In this document: positions 33,690-45,860 of the stretch, one piece after another
Numbering within the stretch: the first letter of the stretch is position 1
Layout: every line of letters starts with the position of its first letter
Assembly: GCA_003254905.1 (NCBI GenBank)
Contig: QANU01027962.1
Coordinates: 78,799 to 142,798 of the forward strand
DNA from: Nissolia schottii
Taxonomy: Eukaryota; Streptophyta; Magnoliopsida; Fabales; Fabaceae
Direction of reading: 5' to 3'
DNA: 64,000 nucleotides
The notes under the pieces: generated by a model
The model's database searches: none
The model's input: only the letters and a program-made list of their open reading frames with translations
Told to the model about the DNA's origin: nothing
Program-made: the position numbers and the translations under genes

Positions 33690-34560
33690 CCCCTCACATG
33701 CTTTTTTCTAAGGCTCGATCTGACCTTTTTAAAAGCTTTACTTGACCTAAAAGCCTGTTTAGAGGCCTACTTGAAACAAAGAAATAGAAAAAGGTTAGAT
33801 GTTGTTTGTCATTGAAGCTTTACATAGGATCTATCTAATTAAATAATTAACTTGACATTGAGGGAAAAACAGTTTTTTTTTTCAACCATTTAAGTTTAAC
33901 ACAACCAAAATAAGCATGAAAGAAGATGAATTATATCAATAGCTAAAAAAGAATACTACACCGCAAAGGTTGGAGTGACATAACAAGAGAAAATAAATTA
34001 ATATATATTATACAATAGAAAAAAAATATGAAGTGTTAGGTGCCTAGATTTGAGACAAAGATAAAGAGATGAGAAGTCAAGAAGGAGGATTGACTTTGTT
34101 TCTAAGGGAGTGAGAGAGATCATAGACTAAAACACAAAAAAAAGAAAGGAATAAAATTACAGTATGGTAATCGATTAAGATAGTGAATGGAAGAACTCGA
34201 TTCACTATCTTAACCTTAACTTAAAACAAATCTATTAAATTTATAATACTAATATATATATAGATAGATATTTAGATAGATATTTTCTTCTATTGTGTAT
34301 CAAATTTGTGTATCAAATTTATGGTTTCGGTTGGTGCAAACCCAATCACCCCACTTTGCATTTTAAGATGAGAAAGATTTCCCCATTGGTAGCAAATGTT
34401 TACCCATTAAGCAGGGGAAATCCTATATTTCAATTAAAAAGCGGAAAAATTATGCCCTTTTTTTTGCAAGAACGGACTAAGAGGGTCCGCTTCCCAGCTA
34501 ATCTTCATACTTAAATACCGTTACTGTTTCTAAATATGATTAGGCCATATTATACGAATA
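33690..34560. other. Intergenic, nothing recognised
   Basis: AT-rich sequence between LTR copies D and E without an identifiable gene. Confidence 0.35.
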
Positions 34561-34565
34561 TGATG

Positions 34566-37388
34566 TGAAACACCCTAGCTAACTGTTTACCCGTACGCAG
34601 TAAACAATGCTCACTAGGTTGTTTACTATCTGGTGGGAATACTTATAGTCCGTTATTAATTTCTGGAAAATACTGGTTTAGGAAAATAGGGACCGGTTTC
34701 AAACTTTTCATTGTATAGATTATTCCATAAATAGGAGCCATGCGTCAAAAAGAACAGTTATTACAAACGATAGAGCCATTGAAGCTTAACGATCAACAGT
34801 CTAGTAATAAGAAACATAAACTGTACATACATTTGGTCCATCACCAAGAGTCATGTAGTTATTATTACAATAAGTAATATACAAGTAACAAGTTCAATAT
34901 ATACAATACATGTCCTCAAAATGCAAGGGCTAACTGTAAAACAAAGTACTGGCTCCTGCTGGCTCTAGTGTCCTTGTCCGGTCCGGACCGCTTCACAGCT
35001 CCTTGGCCAGTTCGGCCTCATCCGCATAGTGCACGTCATCACATGTTCCTGAAGTCATAGGGCAGTGGGGGTGAGAACGGTAGGTTCTCAGTGGAGTTAA
35101 CTTTAGTTCTTGGATCTCGCGTCATGTTAGGTCGGACTTCAGGCCGCTCAAAGATTTCTAAGTGTGCATACATACTAAACATCCTACTGATTATTATCTG
35201 GCCTGAGGTTCTGAACGGCTTTATCTACATTACTAAGTGATGGGGGAACTACTCTTGCTTACTAAGTTCTCGTGCTTATTAACATTACGTATACATACAT
35301 AGCCGTCTCGAGCGTTCTCTTGACGGTAATTACAGAATATCAGATACATACATTTCATATACTCATGCACAACAGAATGAACATGCTTTTGAAATATATG
35401 TTATTCCCACCGTAGTAATGCCCTCTTTCGACAGTACTACGACGGAATAACCTCGCACCATCCAGGTAGGCCCTCTTTCGACCTTCATGCGGTGGGCTTC
35501 CACCTGCCGCATGCGATCTCTCGACCCCTCGGCAGTGGGAGGATATTGTACCCCCACCTAGCATTGCCCTCTTTTGACCTTGCTAGGCGTGATAACCGCA
35601 CACCTCCAGGTATGCCATATTGACACCACCTGTGGCGGGCTTCCACCTTCAGTATGTCCCTCTGACCTACTGAAGTGGGATCGTTATTTGGCATCTCGTG
35701 ATCACGGTCTTTCTCATAATTTTTCAGCATTTTCAGCAGCATTTCAGCATTTATTTCCTTTCAGTACCTGCAGCATGACATGACTTGTTCCCTATGGTTC
35801 AATTCATAATCTTTACTTATTGCAGAATTACTTCTAGTCCTCTTAACATTATCTTATCATGATGCATGAAATGCTAACAGATTATTTTACATACTTCACA
35901 TACTGCACTTACATCAATTACCAATTACAGTCACATCATTGATTATTAGACTATGTGCCTCAAAACTGTATCCATAACAAATTTAGGTCTCAGACCGCTC
36001 AGCGGTACCCTAGGGTCGTTCAACGGTGCATTGGGACCGCTCAGCGGTACACTCTGCTCAGCGGTACCAAGGGCCGCTCAGCGGTCACTAGGCGAAACTG
36101 AAAACCGAATTGCTTATTTTCTTTCCTTTCTTTTTTCTTTGCTCATGGTTACTCCTTGAGGTTTTCACACATATTCCAACCATCAAAACCTATCTAATCC
36201 AGGTCACGAAACCCTTCAGAATCATCTTCCTAAGTCCTAGCATAGGTTCTAACATCATACAAACATAAAGACATACACACAATCATAAAGACATACACAC
36301 ACATAAACACATACATACACCAAAGAGGTGAGTAAACTAGAGTTACCCACATCTTAAGAGGCTGAGTCGGTGAGGGAAGAGAGGCGGAAAAGTCGTCCTC
36401 CAAGCTTGTCCGGCGGAGTTTCTTCGGCGAAGTCTCAGAGCACACGGACAGAGTTTCCCCTAGGATATGAATTTTTCCCATTTTTTTCTGATTATGGGGC
36501 TGTCTATTTATAGCCAAGAGGCTTCCCTAAAAATTACCTTTTTGCCCCTAGGTTTATTTACAATTTTGCCATTATCATTTTCTTTTATAATTAATTAATT
36601 GGGAAGATAATCTATATGTCACATCAATGAATAGTAAATGGAATTTTAAATTAATTTCCTTGCAATCTGATTACTCACGTGGGCTGCTCCAAATTTTGAC
36701 TTCTCCCGGTTCCGTTTTGCTTGTGTTTTATCGCTCGCAGTGTCAGTGCGTTGCGCATGGTCGTCCGAAAAATATTCCGCTTGTACCGTCGCGATCCTCT
36801 AATTTCCCCGGTCATGGGAATATCAATGCTTTAAGGCATTTGTGAATTTTTCTCCGGAGGAGTATTTTTCACAGATACCTTTGGCCCGTTATCTCTCGCC
36901 AGTGTCCGAACAGGACTGTTCCGCTGGCGTTTGTGCGATCGCCCGCTCTCGCCCATTTTTCCTAATGACGTTTTGGGCTACTCTAAGGCATCTTAAAATG
37001 TTTCCCTCCATAAGGTATGCTTTCCAGAGACTTAAGGCCTTCTGCTCAGTTCCACTGGCTAAACGGGGCCAAACGGGACCGTTCTAGTGTTTGTGGAATC
37101 GTTCGAACCCGAACCGATTTCCGTTTTACCGACACTTTAGGTTGTTCATCCATCTCTAGAGGTCGAGAGGAATGATTTGAGTATCAGCAGAATTTGGAAA
37201 TTCCCAACAGAATAATTTCTACTGACCTCGACAGGTCAACTACTACAAAGGCTCTATGAATAGTTGTTTGGAGAAATTCTCACTAAGGGATACGCTGGTA
37301 ATGTTTTTCTCCGTTCTAAATTCATTTATACCTTATTTTATTTATTTTTACGAACATTTTACTAAGGGGGAAAAATCGGGATGTTACA
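34566..37388 (-). mobile_element. Long-LTR family copy E, solo LTR of 2823 bp
   Basis: It is flanked by a perfect TGATG duplication (34561-34565 and 37389-37393). The plus strand begins TGAAACACCCTAGCTAAC and ends ATCGGGATGTTACA. Read on the minus strand it starts TGTAACATCCCGAT and has in order a TATA box (GGCTATAAATAG, about 36504-36512), GTGGGTAACTC (about 36341-36351), an array of four CCGCTCAGCGG-type motifs (35994-36085), the inverted repeat TGAGAAC-GGTAG-GTTCTCA (35072-35090 on the plus strand), and a short acidic frame starting Met-Thr-Ser-Gly. No pol and no terminal direct repeat are seen, so this is best read as an intact solo LTR and is the reference copy for the family. Confidence 0.8.
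35994..36085 (-). repeat. CCGCTCAGCGG array in LTR copy E
   Basis: Four or more copies of CCGCTCAGCGGT or close variants (one reads TCGTTCAACGGT) occur in about 90 bp. Copies C and D have arrays in the same relative place. Confidence 0.7.
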
Positions 37389-37463
37389 TGATGAGATTTA
37401 TTTTATTCAAGAAATAGAAAATATTTCTTTTTATAAATAGGCTGACCTATTGGGCCTTATAGG

Positions 37464-38035
37464 ATGAGCGCGAAAAAAGTGATAGAAATACAAAAACAGG
37501 TGCAGGCATTGAAGGACGCAGGATTTGTTGAAGAAATATTGTACCCTACATGGCTATCTAACGTGGTCATGGTGCCAAAACCCGGGGGAAATTGGAGGAT
37601 GAGCGCCGATTACATAAACCTTAACAAAGCATGCCCAAAGGACCCATATCAACTACCCAACATTGACCTCCTGGTAGATGCCGCCTCCGGGTACAAATTC
37701 CTATCGTTTCTATACGCCTACGCAGGATAAAACCAAATCCCAATGCACCACCTCGACGCAGAAAAAACAGCCTTCATCACACCCGTCGGCAATTACTTTT
37801 ATAAAGTAATGCCTTTCGAGTTAAAAAATGCTGGAGCAACCTACTGGTGGATGATGGACAAGATCTTCGCGGACGGCACCGGGAACCTGATTGAGGTATA
37901 CGTGGATGACATGATAGTAAAATCATCCACAGAAGACGAAGTGACATGCAACTTGAAAATAGTGCTCCGCACGTTGTGCCGCTACAAGCTCAGATTAAAC
38001 CCGGCCAAGTGCGCCTTCGCAATGGAGGCAGGTAA
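37464..38035 (+). pseudogene. Ty3/gypsy reverse transcriptase, 5' part
   Basis: The translation shows reverse transcriptase blocks of a plant Tat/Ogre-like gypsy element: LKDAGFVEEILYPTWLSN, NWRMSADYINLNKACPKD, EKTAFITPVGNYFYKVMPF, and the catalytic EVYVDDMIVKS. A stop codon (TAA at 37728-37730) replaces an expected Tyr. The frame is cut at 38035 by insertion of LTR copy F and continues at 42530. Gag and protease are not visible upstream, so the element is 5'-truncated. It cannot make active enzyme. Confidence 0.85.
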
Positions 38036-39129
38036 TGAAACACCCTAACTAGCTAGTCCACGCTTAAGTCGTAAACCTGCCGACTAGGTTGTTATATCTT
38101 TTGGTTAGGATAGTACTTAGTCCCGCTTATGAGTTTAAAAATATAGTTACCCAGAATATGGACCAAATTTCAACTTTTCTTTATACGTATTATAGTGTAA
38201 AATATGAGTCTTGTTCTCATTAGAACATATATTGTGAGTGGTAACGTAGCGTAGTTTAACTATATTAGGCATATTCAACATTTATAGCAACCAGAGGTCC
38301 ATGCCATATATTTACAAGCAGTTACACATGTAATATCATAGATGTTATGTGCAATTACATAGTAGTACAAAACATATAGCCTAGGGATTAAGAACAAATG
38401 CGACATCTCTAGTGTAGCTCTAATTTCCCTATTCCTTTGTCCATCTTCTTCAATGTCGCTCGTCCTCGTATTGCTCTCACTGCTCTGACGTCTTCTTCAT
38501 CCTCGTCGTGCTTGCCTAGAACCATAAAGGAGTGGGGGATGAGAACACAGTGTTCTCAGTAGGAAAACTTAATCGTCGTAGCTCGCTTTATACTCAATTA
38601 TGATTCCGTTGCTCAGGGATCTCTAGGTGTTACCGTTATACTATAGTCCTACTAGTTATTAATATCCATGCTAGACCTGAGTGACTTTATCTATGTTACT
38701 AGGTGATCAGGGGAACCTATGCTTTCATTATCTATGTCATCTGTTCTCTAGTCTAACTCCTGGATCATATGTTGTCACATAATTTACATAGCTACACTAC
38801 TGTCTTAAAAACCTCATTTTCTGAAAACCGTTTTGTCTATAAGTTTTAGCTAGCCTTCACTTATAACCGTGCCTATTTTAATTATAAGTTTCAGCTGGCA
38901 TCCACTTATACTCCTGCTTTAGAAGGCTTGCCTTATAAGCAGTTCTGCCCTTGACCCTTGTAGTTGCGGCCACATCGCTACAACCACGCTTACAGCCCGC
39001 ATCGTGGCGACCAGGCAGCGCTTAACTTGAATGGTCTTGACCATGAAATCTCGCCAACCACGACCGAGGTTACCACCCTATGATGGTGTTAGGGTCGGAC
39101 CTATGACTGGCCCTGTTAGAGGGGGTTCT

Positions 39130-39152
39130 CTCATCATCATCATCATCATCAT
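39130..39152. repeat. ATC microsatellite
   Basis: About seven tandem ATC units inside LTR copy F. Confidence 0.85.
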
Positions 39153-39713
39153 GTGTACAGTTCAGTCTTTGATGCAACAGTTCATATATACTAAGCACAA
39201 TTCATTATCTTAAAGCATTCACATACATGGCAATTACACCTCAATATCCATGTCATCATTTTCATCATATATCACATCATATCCCTCAAACAATCATCAT
39301 TTTATGGCTCTAACATATAGCTTCCCATCATCATAACATCTAACATATATTATCTCACATAACTCATAGATACATCAAAACTTTTTCTTAATAATCTTCT
39401 ACGGATCCATGGACGATTGCAAGCTTTTTGTTAAATTGTGAATTTCTGAATCTTCAGTCAGGCCGCTCAGCGCTACCCTGACGAAATTCAGGTCTAAGTC
39501 TTGCAATTTTCCATGTTCTGCATGGTTTCTCATATAAAATCTCAAGAGAGTTTCTCCTAACATATACCATCATTTTTAACACATATAGAGAACACATCTT
39601 CATGCTCAACATCTTCATGAACATAAACAAATGTAAATCCACAACTAACAAAACATGCGTCTAGTTTCTGTCAGAGATTAGCGACCATAAACCGGAGAGG
39701 TCTAAGACCTTAC

Positions 39714-41091
39714 TGTGAAGAAGACTCTTTCTCTGACCATTAATGGCTTGGTTTTGATGAAGACAACTTGCATCAACAAAAAGCAAGAAAAAAGCAAAGA
39801 CACAACCGATGAATTGCAACAATCAACCGATCATCATATTGAAGGTTCAAGTGTTTTTACCTTAGAGTTTAATAGTTAGCACTTGTTTATGATAGTATGG
39901 TTAATGGCTCATAATGTTTTCATTACAACAAGTCTAACATCTTTCCTAAACCCTAAACTCATTTAACAACACTTTTCTAGGGTTTGCAACACTTGGAAAT
40001 CATTTTTACATGAGTAATCGATTACTCACTTAATGTAATCGATTACCATCAACACAAATTTGAAAATATGGCATTTTCTATGTGTGTAATCGATTACACA
40101 CTTATGGTAATCGATTACCAACATAAGAAATTCGAAAATATGACATTTTTCATAGGTGTAATCGATTACCCATTCGTATTAATCGATTACCACCTTATGA
40201 ACTTTCAAAATTGGTAATTGTTGCATGTGTAATCGATTACACACTCGTTGTAATCGATTGCCACCACTTAAATTTTGAAAATTGGTGACGGTTATGAGTG
40301 TAATCGATTACCACAGTTGGTTAATCGATTACATGCACGAACTGGTGTGTTTTTTCATGAAACAATGTGTTGTTTGGCATTTGGAAGCCATGGCAATGGT
40401 TCATGAAGAGGCACCTATGCCTATATAAGTTCCAAACTCGTGCAAACTCATACACCACTCCAGAACTCAATTATTACTTTCATATTCACAAAGTTCTGAT
40501 CAAATTTCAATGGTGTTTCAATCCAAATCTTAAGAAAGCCCTTTGAGCCTTAACTGTTATATCTGAAGTGCTGTCTATTCATGATTATCCAACCCTGAGT
40601 TTTAGGATTAGCAAAGCCATTGTATTACTTCTTCATACAATTGTGATTGTTGTTAATCACCGTAGTGTTAGGTGTAGTTGTTCTCATATTCACCGTAGTG
40701 TTTGGTGAAGGTACTGTGTAACCAGGGGAACGAATTTGTTCTCTTGTAGTTGTCGGTGTAAGTGCCTCGGTTGTGAGGTTGTACACAACCCAAGGTTACA
40801 TAGTGGAAAAATCCCTGAATCAGAACAGGGGATTGGACGTAGCCTTCGGTGGTTGAAGGTGAACCAGGATAAATTTCCTGGTGTGATCTTTCTTATCCGT
40901 ACACTCTTTACATTCAGCAATTTACATTTCTGTTGCTTTAACATTAACATCTATTCGGTTTATTGCTGGGTCTTGTTCATAATTTGGGAATTAGGGTTTC
41001 ATAACATTCACCATCTTTCAAAGAACCAAAATCCGTCAAAAATAAGATAAACCTAATTCACCCCCCTCTTAGGTTGCTATCTAGAGTTACA
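39714..41091 (+). mobile_element. Solo LTR G (different family) nested in copy F, 1378 bp
   Basis: It begins TGTGAAGAAGACTC and ends CTAGAGTTACA, with a perfect CTTAC duplication at 39709-39713 and 41092-41096. The interrupted LTR sequence is uninterrupted in copy C (about 375-400). A TATA box (GCCTATATAAG, about 40418-40428) suggests plus orientation. The 3' end carries the C-rich stretch TTCACCCCCCTCTTAGGTTG also seen, diverged, in LTR I (56483-58269). Ten TAATCGATTA-type palindromes lie at 40016-40334. Confidence 0.8.
40016..40334. repeat. Cluster of ten TAATCGATTA palindromes
   Basis: Nine exact copies and one variant (TAATCGATTG) of this 10-bp palindrome occur in about 320 bp, in close pairs separated by 17-22 bp. 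They lie in the presumed upstream (U3) part of LTR G, about 90-400 bp before the TATA box. Confidence 0.85.
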
Positions 41092-42524
41092 CTTACCCCA
41101 AGGTTTTTGATAGCCCTAAGATCATTTTTCATATCTAAAAACTCAGATTCTGATCCCAACTGCACGAAATTCCAGTTTTACCATTTCGCCCCATAAACGC
41201 CCTGTTTTCTTTGGAATTTTTGTTCTTAAAAATCGAATGGACTCAAGACTTGCCCTTAAGGTTTTTGATAGTTCTAAACCCATATTTTCTGAAAATAAAC
41301 CCATTTTTCCAATCCCAAGATGTGAAATTCTCGTTTTGCCCTTATTTCCTAAAAACCCCATTTTCTGCCTGTTTGCTGAGAAATTCATCGGGGACTCCAA
41401 AAATCATAAAACTTGACATCCCCCTCAATTTTTCGTGTAGAACCCAAAAATAACATTAGTTTTTCATATAAAAATCTCAGCATACAGTTCCTTCCAAAAT
41501 CGTGTCATAGCCCTAATTTCAACTTAGGTTTTCCTAACTTACAGAATCACAGACAACACCAGCAATTTCAGACAATCATCAACAACACATATATACAGTC
41601 ATGGTCACATACAAGATCCTAACATCATATATTTCTAACATATAACCACATAGACAGCGGATAAGTCAGTTTACCCACCTGGAGACTAATTCTGCACAAG
41701 TTCTGCAGAAACTCCAAGAGTCTGGCAACTTATGCTTCTTGCTACCGAGAGAATTCTTGAATGTTGGAGATGAAGATTCTTGCCTAAGGAGATAAATAAT
41801 GGTTTCTAGAGAGAAGATTATGGAGGTTAGGGTTCAGGTTAAGCAGAAACTAGTGTATCTGTAGTTTGGCAGAGTAACGGTGGAGTGTGTAAACCAGCAG
41901 AGTTTCACTAAGCTTTCCTATGTCTTTCATTTGAATGAATTACCAAGCTATATATAGGCCACCACCACAAAATTCTTCTTCCAATAATTCCCTTGGCCAA
42001 ATTTTCCATTTTGCCCTTTGATTATGTCATCCATGACCTATGCATGACATCCCCACCATGAGTCACTATATGACTCACTTCTTTGAATATTGACCTTGGC
42101 CACTTGGTGAGCTCTTTGCCGTGTATGGCACTTGAGTCTTGGCCGGATTTTGTGGCCATTATTTTTACGGCCAAATGCTGATCAGTTTTGATCAGGTTTA
42201 GTTGTTCCCGGTTCTGGTACTTCGCGTATGGTTATCTGAAAAATATTCTAATCACGTCCTTGTGATCTGTTAATTTTTCTAAGAAATAATTAAGGTTAAT
42301 CTAAGGTATTTGTGAACTTTCCTCCGTAACCATATATTTTACAGATACCTTAGAATCGTTGTTACATTTAGATAGCAAAAAGGATTTGTTCTAGTGTTTG
42401 CAAAATTTTAAGAAAACCAACAGAATTATTTCTACAGACACTTTTAACCCAAAGGCTTGTGTGAGGGCTTGTTCCCCTATTTAATTTATGAAATCTTTGC
42501 TAAGGGAAAACACGAGATGTTATA

Positions 42525-43620
42525 GGCAAGTTCCTTGGATTCATGATCACCCAACAAGGAATTGAAATAAATCCGGCAAAGTGTGATGCAATCTTAAATA
42601 TGAGGCCACCCACCTGCAACAAAGAAATGTAAAGCTTGACAGGACGGATCGCATCACTAAACAGGTTCATGGCATCCTCCACGGAGAAGGCACTCCCATT
42701 CTTCAAGCTCATGAAAAAAATGAACTCATTTGACTTGTTCGAGGAGTGCCAAAAAGCCTTCACCGATTTCAAGTCCTATCTGTCACAACCTCCTATCTTG
42801 ATGAAACCTGAGAAAGAGGAAAACCTATTCCTCTACCTATCCGCATCTGCGGAAACAGTTGCTTCCCCACTAGTGAAAGAAAAAAGGGCACACGCAATTC
42901 CTCATATACTTCACCAGCAAGGTCCTCCACAAAGCAAAAATTAATTACCAAAAGTTAGAAAAATTGACCTTCGGCCCTACCGGCTACGACCATAATTCCA
43001 ATCCCATGTCATCATCGTCAGGACTGACCAGCCAATAAGACAAGTACTACAGAAATCTGACCTAGCAGGATGCATGTTAACTTGGGCAGTAGAACTTTAC
43101 GAGTTCGACATTCGCTACAAACCCTGAGTAGCCATCAAAGCCCAAGCAATGGTGGATTTCATAGCCGAATTCACAGGGGAAGGAAACTCCGCAGAGTCAA
43201 ACAAGTGGACACTGTACGTCGATGGCGTATCCAGCATTTGCGGAAGTGGAGCAGGTGTACTCCTAGAAGGACTTAACTGCTTGCAGCGTGAGATGACAGT
43301 AAAATTCGAGTTCAAAACCTCGAACAACCAGGCAGAGTACAAGGCATTGGTTGCAAGTCTTAACCTGGCCAAGGACATCGAAGCAACAAACCTAGTAGTC
43401 TGTTGTGATTCACAAATCGTGGTCGCCCAAGTCAAATGATAATACCAAGCAAAGGACCCCAACTTACAACAATACCTATCCTTGGTAACAAGAATTATGT
43501 CCTTCTTCGAAAGCCACGACATTAGACACGTTCCACGGAAAGACAACGAAAGGGTAGACACCTTCTCAAAACTAGCAAGCACCCGCCCTGGAGGCAACAA
43601 CAAGATGCTTATCCAAGAGA
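42525..43620 (+). pseudogene. Ty3/gypsy pol: end of reverse transcriptase and RNase H
   Basis: The frame interrupted at 38035 continues here with KFLGFMITQQGIEINPAKCD and SLTGRIASLNRFMASSTEKA, the thumb/connection region. After frame breaks near 42630 and 42940 comes an RNase H domain (WTLYVDGVSS, NNQAEYKALVASLNLAKDIE, VCCDSQIVVAQVK) and its tail (RHVPRKDNERVDTFSKLAST). The second RNase H-type region fits the Tat/Ogre branch. There are several stops and shifts; it is non-functional. Confidence 0.8.
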
Positions 43621-43799
43621 CCCTCCATCACCCCTCGGTCTCAATCGGGGTGAATCAAATTGATGCATCTGAAAACTCCCAAAGTTGCTGGACGAAACCA
43701 ATTTTAAAAATCATCTGCGGAGATGAACTAGACTCATTTATCGACAAAAAAAAGGAGAGATGCCGCCAGATACACCTTGATCGGTGAGCAATTGTACAG

Positions 43800-44715
43800 A
43801 AGATCCGTCTCCCAACCTCTTCTAAAATGCGTGGGATCACAAAGAATAGCGTACGCCCTAGAAGAAGTCCATGAAGGGTCATGCGGACACCACATAGGTG
43901 GAAAGGCATTAGCTTTGAAAATACTCCGCGCTGGTTTCTACTGGCCTACCCTCCAAAAGGACTCTGCAAAATACGTCAAGAGATGTAGAAGATGCTAAGA
44001 GCATGCACACTTCCACATAGCGCCTCCTGTGGAATTAACAACTACGACAGCCTCTTGGCCATTTCAGAAGTGGGAAATCAACATCCTTGGCCCATTCCCA
44101 CCATCCATAGGACAACTGAAGTTCCTCATCGTCGTCGTTGACTACTTCACCAAATGGATCGAAGCGGAGCCCCTGGCCACAATCACCTCAGTTCAGTGTC
44201 AAAAATTTGTCTGGAATAACATTCTCACAAGGTTCGGCATCCCGAAAACCATAATCTCTAACAACAGTACCCAGTTCATGGACAGAAACTTCATATTATT
44301 CCTACAAGGTTTTAAAATAAAACAACGATTTTCTTCTGTGGAACATCCTCAGACCAATGGACAGGCTGAAGCCGCCAACAAGGTCATACTAAGAGGACTG
44401 AAGAAGAGACTAGATGACGCAAAAGGATTATGGGCCGACGAGTTGGGAAGGGTACTATGAGCCTATCGCACAACTCCTCACTCAACCACTTCCCACTCTC
44501 CTTTCCGCCTAGCATACGAAGGAGAAGCCATGATACCAGTAGAGATAGGTGAAGGAAGCCCAACAATACACATGTTCTCCCCGGAAACAAACGACCAAGT
44601 TAGGGCGGAAGAAATTGACTTCATTGAAGAATGTAGAGATGAAGCCCATATACAGGAGGAAGCCATCAAGAAAAGAGTCACACAAAGGTATAACTCAAAA
44701 ATACACCTTATATAA
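43800..44715 (+). pseudogene. Ty3/gypsy integrase remnant
   Basis: The HHCC zinc-binding region is recognisable (GHHIGGKALALKILRAGFYW, then YVKRCRRC followed by a stop), as is the core with LKFLIVVVDYFTKWIEAEPL and HPQTNGQAEAANK. Two catalytic positions are altered: the first Asp is Asn in WEINILGPFP, and the second is Asn in SNNSTQF. The catalytic Glu is kept. Stops at about 43996 and 44458 confirm decay. Recognisable sequence ends near 44705 without a visible 3' LTR. Confidence 0.8.
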
Positions 44716-45860
44716 AATATACCTACCAAATTAATATATGACTAACTAAAGAAAAATAATTTATTTATTTAAGAAACAAATGGAATTAATATAAAAAGCT
44801 CAACCATATATTTGTTTATCTAATATATCATACATATATACTTCTATAAAAAAAATATCATATATAAATTGGCAAATGTAAAAGGAAAAATACCTCTATT
44901 CTCATCAACCAAAAATAGGAGATAAGTGTTTCTAAAACACCAACATGCATCAAGTTTTAAAAGAAAATTGACTCAGTCAATCCAAACAATAAACAAAGCG
45001 GCATCTCTTTCTACTAAATCACATATACACGTACAGATCAAAGATAAACATAAGAAATATGCAAAACTTTTATTTCTTTTTCTATTCATCAGTTATGAGT
45101 ATTGCATCCCTCAAAATAAGAAACACCAATAGCCTTAGCATAGTATATCACATGTTTATATAGCAAAGTATATAAACATAAAATGATGCATTTTCACACA
45201 TGATATTCAACATATTTAAACCACTTCTATAATAACATATCACACAAGAGAGCACAATTTTATTTTTCTCAAAATGACTTCAACACCAATTTTTTTTAAA
45301 TATCAACTCATATATCAAATTATAAAATATTTGAGACACATAGAGGACACACAATTTTCCTATCTTCTCTTAGTCATAGTAAGAGGTAAAAATAAATTTT
45401 TTTTTTTCACAAATGGTTCGTAGCCCCATAGTCTACAAACAAAGAAAATTTTTGAGAACTCAATTTCATCTCCTTCCCCACATTAATAAAGGAGGCAATC
45501 ACATTATTATTGTTTAGTAGAAACAAGTCACCAAATATATTTTATTATAGCAATATTAATTCAAAAAACATCAGCTACTATACAACCCCATTCTTATATC
45601 TATAAAAGTAGCATGGTGATTAAAAATGTTAAAGATAGAAAACTTACCCAACATTGCTTTGTCTATCTATCTTTGAGCTCCATATTGTAATACTCTTTAT
45701 CCATGTAATCTACAACTTGTCCCTCTTTGACATATCTAAGTTCTTTCTTTTTCTAGAGTTGTCATAAGTTCTTCTTTCAATAACACGGTATGGGTTCTTT
45801 GTCATTTTGTTTGAACACCAATCTTTTATCCTCTCATATCAAATATCAAAGATTTAAATA
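44716..45860. other. Intergenic, nothing recognised
   Basis: AT-rich sequence between the gypsy remnant and the next LTR element. No LTR or gene is seen. Confidence 0.35.

Larger units (their letters stand above)
38036..42524 (-). mobile_element. Long-LTR family copy F, inserted in gypsy pol and carrying nested LTR G
   Basis: The plus strand begins TGAAACACCCTAACTAGC and ends GAGATGTTATA, with flanks GGTAA (38031-38035) and GGCAA (42525-42529), a 5-bp duplication with one change. Total length is 4489 bp, or 3106 bp without nested LTR G and its duplication. On the minus strand it has a TATA box (CCTATATATAGC, about 41948-41959), AGGTGGGTAAA (about 41671-41680), one GCTCAGCG motif (39461), the inverted repeat TGAGAAC-ACAGT-GTTCTCA (38540-38558) and an acidic/basic short frame. 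Removing F and one duplication joins the pol frame exactly, which confirms the boundaries. Confidence 0.8.

Noticed and set aside
37464-44715. Endogenous plant pararetrovirus
   Set aside because: The order reverse transcriptase, RNase H, integrase and the motifs fit a Ty3/gypsy element; an integrase is present and no movement-protein region is seen.
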